Source: Euleptes europaea (taxonomy: Eukaryota; Chordata; Lepidosauria; Squamata; Sphaerodactylidae). From it: DNA of 64,000 nucleotides. Below are positions 12,401-22,139 of the stretch, piece by piece (positions within the stretch are counted from its first letter, which is position 1; every line of letters starts with the position of its first letter). Where the stretch lies: the NCBI RefSeq assembly GCF_029931775.1, contig NC_079324.1:61511268-61575267 (forward strand), given 5' to 3'. Position numbers and translations under genes: made by a program. The notes under the pieces are model-generated. The model was not told where the DNA came from and did not search any database. It was given only the letters and a program-made list of their open reading frames with translations.

Positions 12401-14277
12401 CCGGCTTACAATCACCTTCCCTTCCCCTCCCCACAACAGACACCCTGTGAGGTATGTGGGGCTGAGAGAGCTCTTAATAGAACTGTGACTAGCCCAAGGT
12501 CACCCAGCTGGCTTCGTGTGTAGGAGTGGGGAAACAAATCCATTTCACCAGATTAGCCTCCGCCGCTAGATTAGAGTCCACCATTCATGTGGAGGAATGG
12601 GGAATCAAACCTGGTTCTCCAGATCAGTCCACCGCTCCAAACCACCGCTCTTAACCACTACACCACACTGGCTGTCAAACCTAAGGGGGGAGGAGCAATT
12701 CAGCTCCATGTATTTTCAAAGAGAGGTGTTTCTTCAGTGGCCTCAAGTCAGATGCTCATAGATCTTCAGAGAAACATGCTGGAAAAAAGCGATGCCCGTA
12801 GTGCTGCGTCGGTCACATTTTACAGTGAATCGCTTTGTGGGGAAGTGCTGTGTTCCGGCATGCATTACTCATCCACCACATTAAAGGAACTGGAAAATCA
12901 CGTGACTGAACCTCCCCCCCGGCCGGGAACTTATACTATGAATAAAAACATGACATGTTCGAAAGTGGCACTTGTGGTAAAAAAAGAAGGGCAAGAAGGA
13001 GGAAGAACCGCAGACGTTTTCCCATTTTTGTGGAGCCTTGTATGTGCAAAATGCTGCAAGTCGCACTCACTTCTGGCAACCTCAGTGAGGGTCTTTCAAG
13101 GCAAGTGAGCAGCAGAGGTGGTCTGCCATTGCCTTCCTCAACAGAGTCTTCTTGGCTGGTCTCCCATCCAAGTATCGAACCTGCTTAGCTTCTGACTTAT
13201 GGCGACCCCAGCAAGGGGTTTTCAAGGCAAGTGAGAAGCAGAGGGGGTCTGTAATTGCCTTCCTCTGCAGTCTTCCTTTGTGGTCTCCCTTCCAGGTAGG
13301 GTTTTTGGGGTGGAGCCTGAGGAGGGTGGGGTTCAGGGAGGGACTTCAATGCCATAGGTTCCAATTGCCATTTTCTCCAGGTGAACTGATCTCTATCAGC
13401 TGGAGATCAGTTGTAATAGCGGGAGATCTCCCCCTAGTACCTGGAGGTTGGCAACCCTACTTCCAAAGTACTGACCCTGTTTAGCTTCCGAGATCTGACG
13501 AGATCGACCTATACCACACCGCCCCCCTCCCTCGTGGAACCTTCTGTCTCTACAAAATGCAGTTGTCTAATCTGATATTTCAAACAAAGAATAATGAGCT
13601 GAATTCGATCATTATTTCTGAGTTTGACTAGGGGGCATCTGTTGGGTTGTATATTTTTGTTTTATATATACTTTGCAAGGGGCTTTGAGTCCCCAGTATG
13701 GCAGAAAAATGTTTAAATAAACATTACGGTAAAAATGTATTTAGGGTTATTGTGTATTTTACAGTGATGCAACTGTACAGAGTGTATCTGGCACACAACG
13801 TGACCGCCCCCCTCTCTGTTAATTCCCATGAAGCAGAGGTTCCTAAACTTTTTGAGTTATGGAGCACTTTTCAGGAGAGAAATTCATCATGGAGCACTAA
13901 TTTTCACCTCGCACCTATATACTAAATCGAATGACAGCAGTATTTTTCTTTCCAATCTCTTCATGGAGCACTAGGAGATGTTTCGCGGAGCCCTATTTGG
14001 GAACCTCTGCCATGAAATATGCCTGAGATGGGATCTTACAGATTCCTCACGCATTTATCTTTCAACTCAAAGTCTCCTACGAGTATGAATTAAAAACGCG
14101 AATGGCTACACTTTTTTTTTTTTTTTTTTTGCAGGGAAAGGAAAGAAACAGGAGTCTCCCAGAGGGGCAGAGGTCCAAATGGTCCAGCCGGTGCCTCTGA
14201 CTGTGGAATTCCAGATTCAGCACCCTAAGTGGAAGTCATCATCACAAATCTTAATAAAAACCGAAGTATCTACATAG
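419..14277 (+). CDS. LRRC43: Leucine-rich repeat-containing protein 43, partial (5' exons lie before the window)
   Basis: Nine coding exons: 419-558, 949-1187, 4246-4424, 5647-5779, 7488-7627, 7969-8124, 9210-9401, 11050-11137 and 14135-14277 (stop TAG at 14275). All junctions are AG/GT and all phases join, giving 469 in-window residues. The first two exons carry leucine-rich repeats ([36 protein letters not shown]). Later exons match human LRRC43 from memory: VTIGKIRG, a [10 protein letters not shown]-type segment, KPWAETI, and [13 protein letters not shown] followed by SWPV. A Lys/Gly/Glu-rich low-complexity tract spans exons 6-8 (repeated KGK/EKGK). The C-terminal PLTVEFQIQ also matches the human end. 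LRRC43 has no well-defined biochemical role; LRR folds usually bind protein. The start codon and N-terminal part (about 190 residues by human length) are outside the window. Its position before B3GNT4 and DIABLO agrees with human synteny. Confidence 0.93.
1245..1618 (-). mobile_element. hAT-like non-autonomous transposon
   Basis: Ends cccacccctg on the right and begins catgggtggg on the left. Same terminal family as 3,059-3,929 (atgatgttataaatatcc, tggcccttggc). Target duplication not clear. Confidence 0.65.
1782..2092 (+). mobile_element. tRNA-headed CORE/MIR-like SINE
   Basis: Head agccagcatggtgtagtgg with a B box gggtttgattctcc, a body tgaccttgggcaagtcac, and the end gtcggcatataaaaacc. 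Confidence 0.85.
2472..2901 (+). mobile_element. 5S-rRNA-headed SINE interrupted by a tRNA-Ala SINE
   Basis: The head caccctgaac ... gatctcgtcagatctcagaa ... gggttagtacttggatggg is 5S rRNA-derived. The tail gccataagtcggctgc is BovB-like. aatatctaaa flanks both sides. A tRNA-Ala SINE (2,571-2,790) sits inside it. This fits the 5S-Sauria type known from squamates. Confidence 0.85.
3059..3929 (+). mobile_element. hAT-superfamily non-autonomous transposon, 871 bp
   Basis: Termini caggggtggggaacc and ggttccccatccctg. Exact 8-bp duplication ctctaagc (3,051-3,058 and 3,930-3,937), the hAT hallmark. The interior is GC-rich with a purine-rich stretch (about 3,330-3,450) and a fragment of the tagggttgcc MITE (about 3,163-3,210). 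No transposase is visible. Confidence 0.88.
4709..4905 (+). mobile_element. Related self-inverted retroposon in LRRC43 intron
   Basis: Diverged copy. An inverted half (gagtccaggagcactttagag...) is followed by the forward half (ggtctctaagttgctactgg ... ctgcagactaacagctac). I could not see a target-site duplication. Confidence 0.6.
5188..5510 (+). mobile_element. tRNA-headed CORE/MIR-like SINE
   Basis: Same family as 1,782-2,092; ends tggcatataaaaaccac followed by a pyrimidine-rich run. Confidence 0.85.
6576..6774. mobile_element. hAT-like MITE (tagggttgcc family)
   Basis: Terminal repeats tagggttgccaac and gttggcaaccct. Flanking 8-bp duplication ggctcgga/ggctctga (one difference). This family recurs throughout the window. 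Confidence 0.8.
6985..7195 (-). mobile_element. CORE/MIR-like SINE, truncated
   Basis: Reverse of the family at 1,782 (ggcttacaatcac ... ccacactggctctc). Confidence 0.75.
8385..8990 (+). mobile_element. LINE 3' fragment (L2/CR1-like) split by a tRNA-derived SINE
   Basis: tggctgcccattag and aaggtattggctgtcac ... tggaatgacctgcctgag are the typical end of an L2/CR1-like second frame. A minus-oriented SINE (8,451-8,698) interrupts it, flanked by cccattagtt and cccatcagtt. Confidence 0.65.
9766..10104 (+). mobile_element. CR1 LINE 3' end
   Basis: ttaggaagaactttctgac ... cttcctcgggaggtgg ... ccttccaactctatgattct. The repeated attctatg end is characteristic of CR1. Confidence 0.85.
10275..10605 (+). 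mobile_element. CORE/MIR-like SINE
   Basis: Full-length copy from gagccagcatggcgtagtgg to gtcggcatataaaaacc. Confidence 0.85.
10626..10841. mobile_element. hAT-like MITE (tagggttgcc family)
   Basis: agggttgcca ... gttggcaaccct terminal repeats, just upstream of LRRC43 exon 8. Confidence 0.75.
11229..11523 (-). mobile_element. tRNA-derived SINE (Sauria-like)
   Basis: On the minus strand it starts with a tRNA-like head (gtggcgcagagtggtaagc, B box gagttcaatcc) and ends ctgcacaggggacctt-like. Other copies at 8,451-8,698 and 50,641-50,945, with a fragment at 15,836-15,925. Confidence 0.75.
12400..12677 (-). mobile_element. CORE/MIR-like SINE
   Basis: Reverse copy, cggcttacaatcacc ... ctacaccacactggct. 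Confidence 0.8.
13195..13525 (-). mobile_element. 5S-headed SINE split by a MITE
   Basis: Minus-strand 5S head (gatctgacgagatc, 13,490-13,510) and tail. A tagggttgcc-type MITE (13,297-13,459) is inserted with an 8-bp duplication cttccagg/cttccaaa. A second partial SINE precedes it (13,030-13,195). Confidence 0.75.
13834..14009. mobile_element. hAT-like MITE, 176 bp
   Basis: Termini cagaggttcctaaac and ttgggaacctctg; 8-bp duplication ccatgaag/ccatgaaa. Inserted about 125 bp before the last LRRC43 exon. Confidence 0.8.
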
Positions 14278-15667
14278 TTGTACTGTGAGTAGCGCAGATT
14301 TGATTTAACGTTGGGGCACCGGAAGTAACAGGTGGTGGTGAAGATCTTCAAGACCTTTGTGGATGTGCTTCTTTGGGGGGGATAAGCAACCTGTCAGGGG
14401 GGTCCAGTTGTGGGTCCCCAAAATAATGTGCAGTTGGGCCCCGAGGTCATTTCCGTTGGAGACAGGAATTCATTTAAAGAGGCTGATTTCTGTGTGCTCT
14501 CTGCTGCTTTCTTTGGACTTTCAATTTGCTCTTTCCTTTTTGCTGGCTAGCAAATGTTTTGCTGTTGACCATTTGGAAATCAAATTAGCAGATGCCTGGG
14601 CCCTGTGGCTGCCGGATAAAACCCACAGCTTGAAAACCAAAAGTCTGGGTGAGCAAGTCTCTGTGGACACCTTCTTTGTTACTCCATTCTTGCTTGAAGA
14701 AGAACTCATTGTAACTCAAAAGCTTGCAGCTGTGAATAAGGTACTATCCAGTGAAAGTATCGTATTCATTCTTTGACAAGCAGCGCTACAAATTCAGGGT
14801 TCATGGGGCAGTTTCCCCCTCCGATTTTAAGGGAAACTTTGGCATTTTATCTGCCTCGCCATTATCCCATAGTGAAATATCCACTTAATCTACTTGGGAT
14901 CATACCTGCCCATCAGCAGGACCTATCCTGAACAGCTCAGTGGAGAGCAGAAAAGGAGCTTTACAGTAAAGCCACATTTCAGACCCTGATGTGCCAATGG
15001 GCTGGGGCAGCGGAGGGGCTGTCACTTGAAGGTAGTCCAACACTTTAACCGCTGTGCTACGCTGGCTCTCAAAGCTTCAAGCAAGAGCCCCTCCGCTGCC
15101 CAAGGACAGACTAAGACCCCCCACTCCTGTTTTTCCCCTGCATGCTTCATGACCCCCCCTTTGGCTTGGAGGTAAATGATTTTCCTTTGCAAGGTGCAGC
15201 TTTTTCACCCACTAAGCACAGTTTCACTGGCCTCGGTGTTAAGAGATGTCCACATGACACCACTCAAGTGTGCCCCGACTCAATGCAGGTTTCATTTTTT
15301 TTTTAAATAGGGTGGATAGTTATTTATTTGCCAAACTTATAGCCTACCCTCCCCGGCAAAAGCCAGGCTCAGGGAGGCTGACACAGTCATATCAATATAC
15401 AATATACTATAAAACATGATAAACCTAATTAAAATAATGAATTATAAAACCAGCCCAGGCTAGCCTGATCTCGTCAGATCTCAGAAGCTAAGCAGGGTCA
15501 GCCCTGGTTAGTGTTTGGATGGGAGACCACCAAGGCATACCAGGGTTGCTGTGCAGAGGCAGGCAATGGCCACCTCTGTTAAGTCTCTTGCCATAAAACC
15601 CCCAAAAAGGGGTCACCATAAGTCGGCTGCGACTTGACAGGCACTTTACACATGCATAAAATCTATA
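14278..15667. other. Intergenic LRRC43 side: LINE fragment and 5S SINE
   Basis: 14,278-15,300 holds no gene I recognise; a short open frame there ends in a degenerate repeat (cttgaagaagaactcattg). 15,305-15,448 resembles an L2/CR1 3' end on the minus strand. 15,452-15,655 is a + strand 5S-headed SINE. Confidence 0.6.
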
Positions 15668-15823
15668 GTAGTAGAAAAGGGCAAGAGTCCAGGAGCACCT
15701 TAAAGACTAACAAAAATAATTTCTGGTATTATATTTTTGATATTTTTGTTAGTCTTTAAGGTGCTCCTGGACTCTTGCCCTTTTCTACTACTGCAGACAG
15801 ACTAACACGGCGACCCACTGGGA
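15668..15823 (+). mobile_element. Self-inverted short retroposon
   Basis: Flanked by the 12-bp duplication ataaaatctata (15,656-15,667 and 15,824-15,835). The first part (gtagaaaagggcaagagtcc...) is the reverse complement of the second (gttagtctttaaggtgct...), followed by the 3' end cagacagactaacacgg. Same family as the 33.5 kb copy and the 81-bp arrays. Confidence 0.85.
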
Positions 15824-16519
15824 ATAAAATCTATAGTCTGCCTTGGAAACGTCGGGATGTGACGTCACCCCATGGGTCAGGAATGACCCGGTGCTTGCCC
15901 AGGGGACCTTTCCCTTTTTACTTATAAAATCTATAAAAACCATGTATCTCCGACATAAGTTCTCAGCGTGAATGTTGGCGAGGGGAGGGCTCCCAGTCAC
16001 AAACAGCCCAGCGCCTCAGGAGTATCCCCCTCCCCCTGCTTGGCAGGCTGACCAAAGCAAGTCCAGCGGTGCGGCTGAGGGTTGCCAACCTCCAGGCGGG
16101 GGCGGGGGATCTCTCAGCACTCCAGCTGACCTCCAGACGACATCAATCGCTTATTGATTATTTATCCACAACAGTTATTATTTCTCTCTCCCCCCCCCGC
16201 CTCTCCGGGAGAAAAGGGCTGCTTTGGGAGGTGGGCTGTGGGGCCCTCTGCCCTGCCCTGGCCTCTGCCCTTCCTCAACCTCTCTCCCGGGCCCCACCCT
16301 GAAATCGCCCGGGGTTTCCGACCCCGGAGTCTGCCGGCCCTCCCCAGCTGCTCGGCGGGGTCTGCTGCTCAGCTGCCGTCTGGGAAGTCTCCTTTGGCGG
16401 CCCCAAAGGCAGCTCCTCCACCCCACCCCCCCGGGCTCTGCGGCTGCAGCCGGCGCGCGCCAGGGCCCAGCCCCCCGTTGCCACGGCGACCCCGGCCCGG
16501 GCCCGCCGCTCGCGCGCCT

Positions 16520-16712
16520 CGCCTCGCCTGCCGGCGCTGGCCGTCTCCTCGCCAGCCAGCCCAGCCCAGCCCTGCAGCGCCGGCAGCCCCTCCTCGACCA
16601 CCCCGTCCCGCCCCTGCGGGGCGGGGCGGGGTGGTCGAGGAGGGGCTGCCGGCGCTGCAGGGCTGGGCTGGGCTGGCTGGCGAGGAGACGGCCAGCGCCG
16701 GCAGGCGAGGCG
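16520..16712. repeat. Near-perfect inverted repeat in the first CpG island
   Basis: Left arm 16,520-16,614, 3-base spacer, right arm 16,618-16,712. Reading both arms against each other I see one clear mismatch over about 95 bases (GTCCCG versus its complement near the loop). The arms begin CGCCTCGCCTGCCGG. Confidence 0.9.
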
Positions 16713-16835
16713 CGGTGCAGGATCGCAGCGCAGCGCATCTCGGCGCCCTTGGCCACGCCGAGCAGGTCGTCCTGGGCGGCGGCGGCCCCGGGGAGGCGAC
16801 GCTCCCGGCGGGAGACCCGGCCGCCCCGGCCCTTG

Positions 16836-17015
16836 CAGGGCTGCCAACCTCCCGGCGGGGCCTGGAGGTCCCGCGCGATCCCGGCCGGTCTCCAGCCCGC
16901 CGAGGTCAGTCCCCTGGAGAACGCGGGGGGTGTGGAGGGGAGGGCGTCGTGCCCCTCCCCACGACCTGCTCCCCAAATCTCCGGGAATGTCCCGCCCTGG
17001 AGGGGGAAAGCTTCG
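16836..17015. mobile_element. GC-shifted copy of the tagggttgcc MITE in the CpG island
   Basis: gggctgccaacctcccgg ... gtcagtcccctggagaacg ... ccaaatctccgggaatgtcc follows the MITE consensus in order, but most A/T positions are now G/C. Confidence 0.6.
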
Positions 17016-17459
17016 CCTCTCCCCCCACCCCGGACCAACCCCGCCGCCGAGGATGCTTTGTGTGCCCCGGTCACGCCCTCCCCCCCCCGCGCTGCCTTTC
17101 GGGCGGGCCGAGGCTGCAGCCGCTTTAGCGTGCCCGGGCTGGGGGGGGGGGATGGAGATGCTGAATTGGTGCCTGCCGGCCTGCTGCCGACGCCCCCTCC
17201 CCTTTCTTTCTGCTGGGAAGGAAAGCTGACGGTCCCTGGTTGGCGGGGGGGGGGGAACTCCGGGAGAAAAGCGTGCTCCGCCGCGATGCCCCTTGCATGG
17301 TGGGGTCTCCTCCAGCCAGCTGCCCGCTTAGGCAGCGGTAGAGCTGCCCTCGGACTAGGCGAGGCCTGGACCCGGGGGGTCAGTCTGCTTTGCAAATCGT
17401 GCTTGCAACTGCCTGCCTCTGGGTTGCGCCCCTGGTGCTGCTGGGTCCTTTCCTTTATC

Positions 17460-20400
17460 CCTTAGAAGCTCCTTGATCCATTGATCTTGAGCAGCGTGAT
17501 TTTGGATCTAATGTTTGAGGGATATGAGGACTGAAACAAATCTTGCCACTGACAATGTAGCCTTGGGATCCCTGTCACTTAATAAAAAAGGCATTATGTC
17601 AGAGATAGAGGCATTAGATTTATATGTTAAAAGGGGAGAGATGTAACGTGATCGGAGTTCCTCCTAAAAGCGGCATTCCAAGAGGGCAGGAGGCTAATGA
17701 ATCAGTAGAGCCAGAAGAGCAAGGACAGGTCCTGTCTGGGTAGGGTATGTTCAAAATTCTGCGTTGCAGGACCATGGAGTGGTTTGCATTCAGTTTAGCT
17801 AAACAGAAGGCTTTGTGGTCTCCCATCCAAATACTAGCCAGGAGCGACCCTGCTTAGCTTCTGAGATCTGACGAGATCGGGCCAGCCAGGCCCACCCAGA
17901 TCAGGCCTTTTGCCATTTTACAGAAGAGGAAACTGAGGCTGTCTCGGGTAGCTGTAGCCTCACCTACTCTTGGAACTTGTCTCCCTGCTCCCTTTGGGGT
18001 GTGCTGGATTGCCACATTCCCCTCCACCCCGCAGTTGGATCCTCTTGAGTCAGAGCACGGTGGGGCTTAAGCACACTTAACCTGGCAGTTGGAATGCACC
18101 TGTGGCACCTTCAAGACAAGATTTCAAGCTGCCACAGAGCCAGCATGGTGTAGTGGTTCAGAGCGGTGGTTTGGAGCGGTGGACTCTGATCTGGAGAAAT
18201 GGATTTGATGCCCCACTCCTCCACCTGAGCGGCAGAGGCTTATCTGGTGAACTGGATTTAGCCAGCTGGGTGACCTTGGGCTAGTCACACTCCCTCAGCC
18301 CCACCTACCTGACAGGGTGTCTGTTGTGGGGAGGGGAAGGGAAGGAGATTGTAAGCTGGTTTGAGTCTCCCTTAAGTGGAAGAGAAAGTCGGCAGGTGAG
18401 TGGGCAAAGACCATCTTTTTATGTCAACAGGTAAATTTACCTAGGGCTTAACCTTTCCTTCTGCCAAATGGTTCTTGCTGTTGCTGCTTTGCACTCTGCA
18501 AAGTCTTCAGTTGCTGTTTGAGAGCTTTGGTAAGCAATACAACTTGAGGCTTGATTCATAGAGTGAGTTGCAGAGTGCCAGGGATTCACAAAATTTGTGT
18601 CCAGTACATAAGAAAAGTCCTGCTGGATCAGACCCAGGCCCACCAAGTCCGGCAGTCTGTTCACACAGTGGCCAACCAGGTGCCTCCAGGAAGCCCCCAA
18701 ACAAGACGACTGCAGCAGCAGCATTGTCCTGCCTGAGTTCCACAGCACCTACTATAATAGGCCTGCTCCTCTGATCCTGGAGAGAATAGGTATGCATCAT
18801 GACTAGTACCAAAGTTTTTCAAAGAGTCCTGCCTGAGTCACAGCAGAAGGGAAGTCATGCTGGGCTGGCTGGGGAAAGGGATGTTTCCTTCCACCCCAGG
18901 TGGCTGTTTCCCGGAACTCAGGCAGTTTTGGATCCCATGCTCGTCATCTGTGGCTGCTGACTGGCATTTGCTTCTTTGACCAATTTGCAAGCTTAGGATG
19001 GAAGGCTCTAGCATCCAGTTTAAATGGCAGAGTTTGGATTCCTGGACAATTACTCTACCGTAGGCTGCATTGCCCTGGTGGTGGAGCAAGTGCAGGTGTC
19101 CAGGAGCATAGCAGGACCTTGAGTGAGATTTGAATCCAGAACGCCCTGTGTGCTGCAACAGGCACAGTTTCCCCATGGACTGACTTAATTTGTTGTGGAG
19201 AGGTCCACATGTGCAGCAACTGCTCAGGCACGGAGCTTCACCCTACCTTGAAGTCGGCAGTGAAACCCAGTGTAGGCACACCCTGTGTACACTTAGTCCC
19301 CAGCATGCATCAGGAGCCCTAGATTTGAGCCAATTGCCCATAAGATTTCAAGTATGTATGCAGGTATGAGGGCCAGTAGACTGCTTTTGGGGATGCTGTC
19401 GGGTGGGAATGGAAGCTGCATTTCTCAGAGTTTGAACCCAGAGCAAAGGCAGTTCCTGCATGGGGGAGGGGCTGTGGCTCAGTTTGTAGAGCATCTGCTC
19501 AGCATGCAGAAGGTCCTAGGTTCAATCCCCGGCATCTCCAGTTAAAGAGACTAGGCAGGTAGGTGATGTGAAAGACCCCTGCCTGAGACCCTGGGGAGCC
19601 GCTGCCAGTCTGAGTAGACAACACTGACTCTGATGGACCAAGGGTCTGATTCAGTTTAAGGCTGCTTCAGGTATTCATGTGAATAGAGCAGGTATCCTTT
19701 GGGAAATAGGTTAGGGACTTGTGAGGGGATTGAGGGAAATAACCCAAGAGACAAGCTAACCCTTTTCAACAGGCTGAGATTCTCGGGTTTAAGGAGGAGT
19801 TCGAAAAGTAATACCGTAAGTCTTTCTTCGTCTGCCGGAATCACCCTTTCAGTTCAGTCAAGTGGTGTGTGTGTGGGGGGTGAAATTGTAACTGTTTTAA
19901 AGCAGAGTTCTGCTGTCCCTTGCTTTAAAGAACTGATTGCTTGTTACATTCCTTGCCATATCCACCAAACCACTAAGCATTGAGCCCTTCTAAAGAAGAG
20001 ACAATAAACATATTCGTTGTGCTGTGAAAAAGTAAGTGGTGGTGTGAATCACTGAAAGAGAAGGGGAGGGAGGCAGTAGTCGAAATTATCTCTGGCTCCT
20101 GTTCTGCCTCCCCAGCCTTCCTCTATAAAAGCAGCATGTAATCCAGCACAGTAATTTGTTGTTGTTTTTAATGTAGTTTTATTTGTTTTTTATAAGGGGT
20201 ACAGAAAAAAGAAAATGGAAAAAGCAAATAGGGGAAATATCAGAGTTTGGCCTGTGCCCAGGCTGGCTCCACCATCTATCTTAACCCCGTAGTCTCTCTT
20301 ATATTAATTCAAAGTTTAACTAATATTCCAGTAACTGTTACTAATTAGAAATTGAACTGTTTATATTGGTCTTAATGCAATAGACTATTATACACATCAA

Positions 20401-21020
20401 CCTTGGTTGCTGGCTATATCTATGTTTCCGTTATAAAATTGTGTGTGAACAACCTATGATCAACAATAAGTAACATACATTTTTCTAATCTAAATTATCT
20501 GCTGTTCTACTTTGTTATTAAAGTACCAATGACCTTTTTCATAAACATTAAATCACCTATATCTATCAAAAATGGCCCCCACATCTGCTTGAATTCGTCA
20601 ATCGGCTTTCTTCACAGTAATTTGTTAACACTGCCTTACGATCCCTCGCCGCCCAGCCAGAGCTAAATAAACTTGGTCACTGCTGCTGGAAAGTGTGACG
20701 GGGTGGGTGGGGGCTGAGAAGGCCCTTGGCCGTCGCAGCGAAGGACCTAGCCTGGGGCAATGCTGAAGAACGATGGACCATCCAAACCCAGCAGGGGCTG
20801 CAGTCACCGAAGCTGGCGATTGTGTACAGTGGCGTTGATGGAAATACGGACGTGGGGTTGTATGTAGGTACCAAGTGAGAAGGAATCCCTGTTCTTACAC
20901 ATCTCTAACATTTCAAACAGAGCAGAGCGTGCACAAATTTATTTTGCTTCAACTCTGTCGCTTAGGTTTGACAGCGGCAGATTGGCCAGTCTAACAACGC
21001 TGTGTCTTTTAACCACACAG
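17460..21020. other. B3GNT4 upstream region (intron 1 if transcription starts in the CpG island)
   Basis: Contains a 5S SINE head (-, 17,815-17,895), a CORE/MIR-like SINE (+, 18,135-18,400), a CR1-like fragment (18,600-18,830, ctgctggatcagaccc), a tRNA-Ala SINE (+, 19,463-19,680) and an AT-rich LINE-3'-UTR-like stretch (20,160-20,600). No further coding exon seen. Confidence 0.65.
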
Positions 21021-21047
21021 GGTCTCAGACCTTCTTTGGCGTTCAAG

Positions 21048-22139
21048 ATGCATCCCAGGATAAGGACATTTGCCATGTACATTTTGTCCATCTTCTTGCT
21101 CGCATGCCTGGTATACTTAAAGAGAGACACCAAGTCGGTTGTGTCTACAGCAACCGGGAAAACGCACAAGCCGCCACAGAAGCATGCCTTACGGCTCCCT
21201 GAACAGGTGGAGCCGAGCGAATGCACGCCGGACCTTACCGTTGCCAATTCCTCTACCTCCCTCCCTGAGGTCCACCGAGTCTTCTTAACGTACAAGCACT
21301 GCCGGCACTTCTCAACTTTGCTGAAGCCCACGGGTTGTGATGCCAACACCTTCCTGCTGCTGGCTATCAAATCCGCCCCCGTCAACATAGATCGCCGAGT
21401 GACCATCAGGAACACGTGGGGGAAGGAAACCATCGTTGGTGGCAAATCGGTGAAGCTGCTGTTCTTGGTCGGTCGTTCAGAGGTCAAAGTTCGGGCTCAC
21501 TCCCTCCAGCAGCTTCTGGTGTACGAGAGTCAGGAATTCGACGATATTGTCCAGTGGGATTTCGTTGACAACTTCTTCAACTTGACCCTGAAGGAACTGC
21601 ATTTCCTTCAATGGTACGCCGCTGATTGTCCGCACGCCCGCTTTGTGCTGAAAGGGGACGATGACGTGTTTGTAAACATCGACAATATCATTGCGTTCCT
21701 TAAAGATCTGGACCCGCAGAAGGATCTTCTCGCTGGAGATGTCATCAGCAAAGCCCGGCCGATAAGAAACACCAACATCAAGTATTTTATACCGGAATCG
21801 ATGTACCGGGAGCCTTTCTACCCCCTCTACGCCGGTGGCGGTGGCTACGTCATGTCCCAGACGACGGTGCAACGGCTGCAGTTGGCAGTCGAGAACACGG
21901 AGCTCTTCCCGATAGACGATGTCTTTGTTGGGATGTGCCTGGCCAAAATGGGGATGACTCCAGTTCACCACACCGGCTTTAAGACCTTTGGAATCCAGAG
22001 GCCGTTTAATCCGTTTGATCCCTGTCTGTACAGAGAACTGATGATCATACACAAACTGAGCCCAACGGAGATGTGGGTCATGTGGACGTTGATGAAAGAC
22101 GGCGGACTTAGATGTGCCATGTCAGTAGCTCACAAATGA
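21048..22139 (+). CDS. B3GNT4: UDP-GlcNAc:betaGal beta-1,3-N-acetylglucosaminyltransferase 4
   Basis: A single coding exon of 363 residues, as in other B3GNT genes. A splice acceptor (cacag at 21,016-21,020) precedes it. I chose the ATG at 21,048 because upstream in-frame sequence has no better ATG. The protein is type II: a short cytoplasmic tail, one hydrophobic segment (about residues 11-25, [14 protein letters not shown]), a stem, then a GT31 catalytic domain. Visible GT31 motifs are [22 protein letters not shown], the metal-binding [18 protein letters not shown] and [12 protein letters not shown]. The C-terminal half aligns closely with remembered human B3GNT4, including KTFGIQRP and DPCLYREL. 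The expected role is adding GlcNAc beta1-3 to galactose in the Golgi (poly-N-acetyllactosamine). The non-coding first exon is probably in the CpG island at 16.2-17.4 kb. Confidence 0.95.
   Translation: MHPRIRTFAMYILSIFLLACLVYLKRDTKSVVSTATGKTHKPPQKHALRLPEQVEPSECTPDLTVANSSTSLPEVHRVFLTYKHCRHFSTLLKPTGCDANTFLLLAIKSAPVNIDRRVTIRNTWGKETIVGGKSVKLLFLVGRSEVKVRAHSLQQLLVYESQEFDDIVQWDFVDNFFNLTLKELHFLQWYAADCPHARFVLKGDDDVFVNIDNIIAFLKDLDPQKDLLAGDVISKARPIRNTNIKYFIPESMYREPFYPLYAGGGGYVMSQTTVQRLQLAVENTELFPIDDVFVGMCLAKMGMTPVHHTGFKTFGIQRPFNPFDPCLYRELMIIHKLSPTEMWVMWTLMKDGGLRCAMSVAHK

Larger units (their letters stand above)
16190..17400. promoter_or_regulatory. CpG island, probable B3GNT4 promoter
   Basis: A strongly GC- and CpG-rich block between LRRC43 and B3GNT4. 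No protein is recognisable in it; long open frames on both strands are a by-product of GC content. The B3GNT4 coding exon has an upstream acceptor but no upstream ATG, so a 5' UTR exon probably starts here. The island contains a hairpin with 95-bp arms (16,520-16,712) and a GC-shifted MITE copy (16,836-17,015). Confidence 0.65.

Noticed and set aside
14253-14258. AATAAA as the LRRC43 poly(A) signal
   Set aside because: It lies within the last codons, which would place cleavage at or near the stop; a downstream site is more likely but I could not identify it.
14357-14776. 139-residue frame after the LRRC43 stop
   Set aside because: LRRC43 already ends at 14,277 with the family's C-terminal motif; the frame runs into a degenerate repeat and has no recognised similarity.
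15452-15655. 5S rRNA gene
   Set aside because: Only the internal part of 5S is present and it is fused to a BovB-like tail; it is a SINE.
16154-17465. Open frames of 324-413 residues on both strands
   Set aside because: They lie in a CpG island where stop codons are rare; Pro/Arg/Gly-rich, mutually antisense and partly palindromic, with no recognisable domain.
20939-22052. Antisense frames over B3GNT4
   Set aside because: Shadows of the conserved GT31 exon on the other strand.
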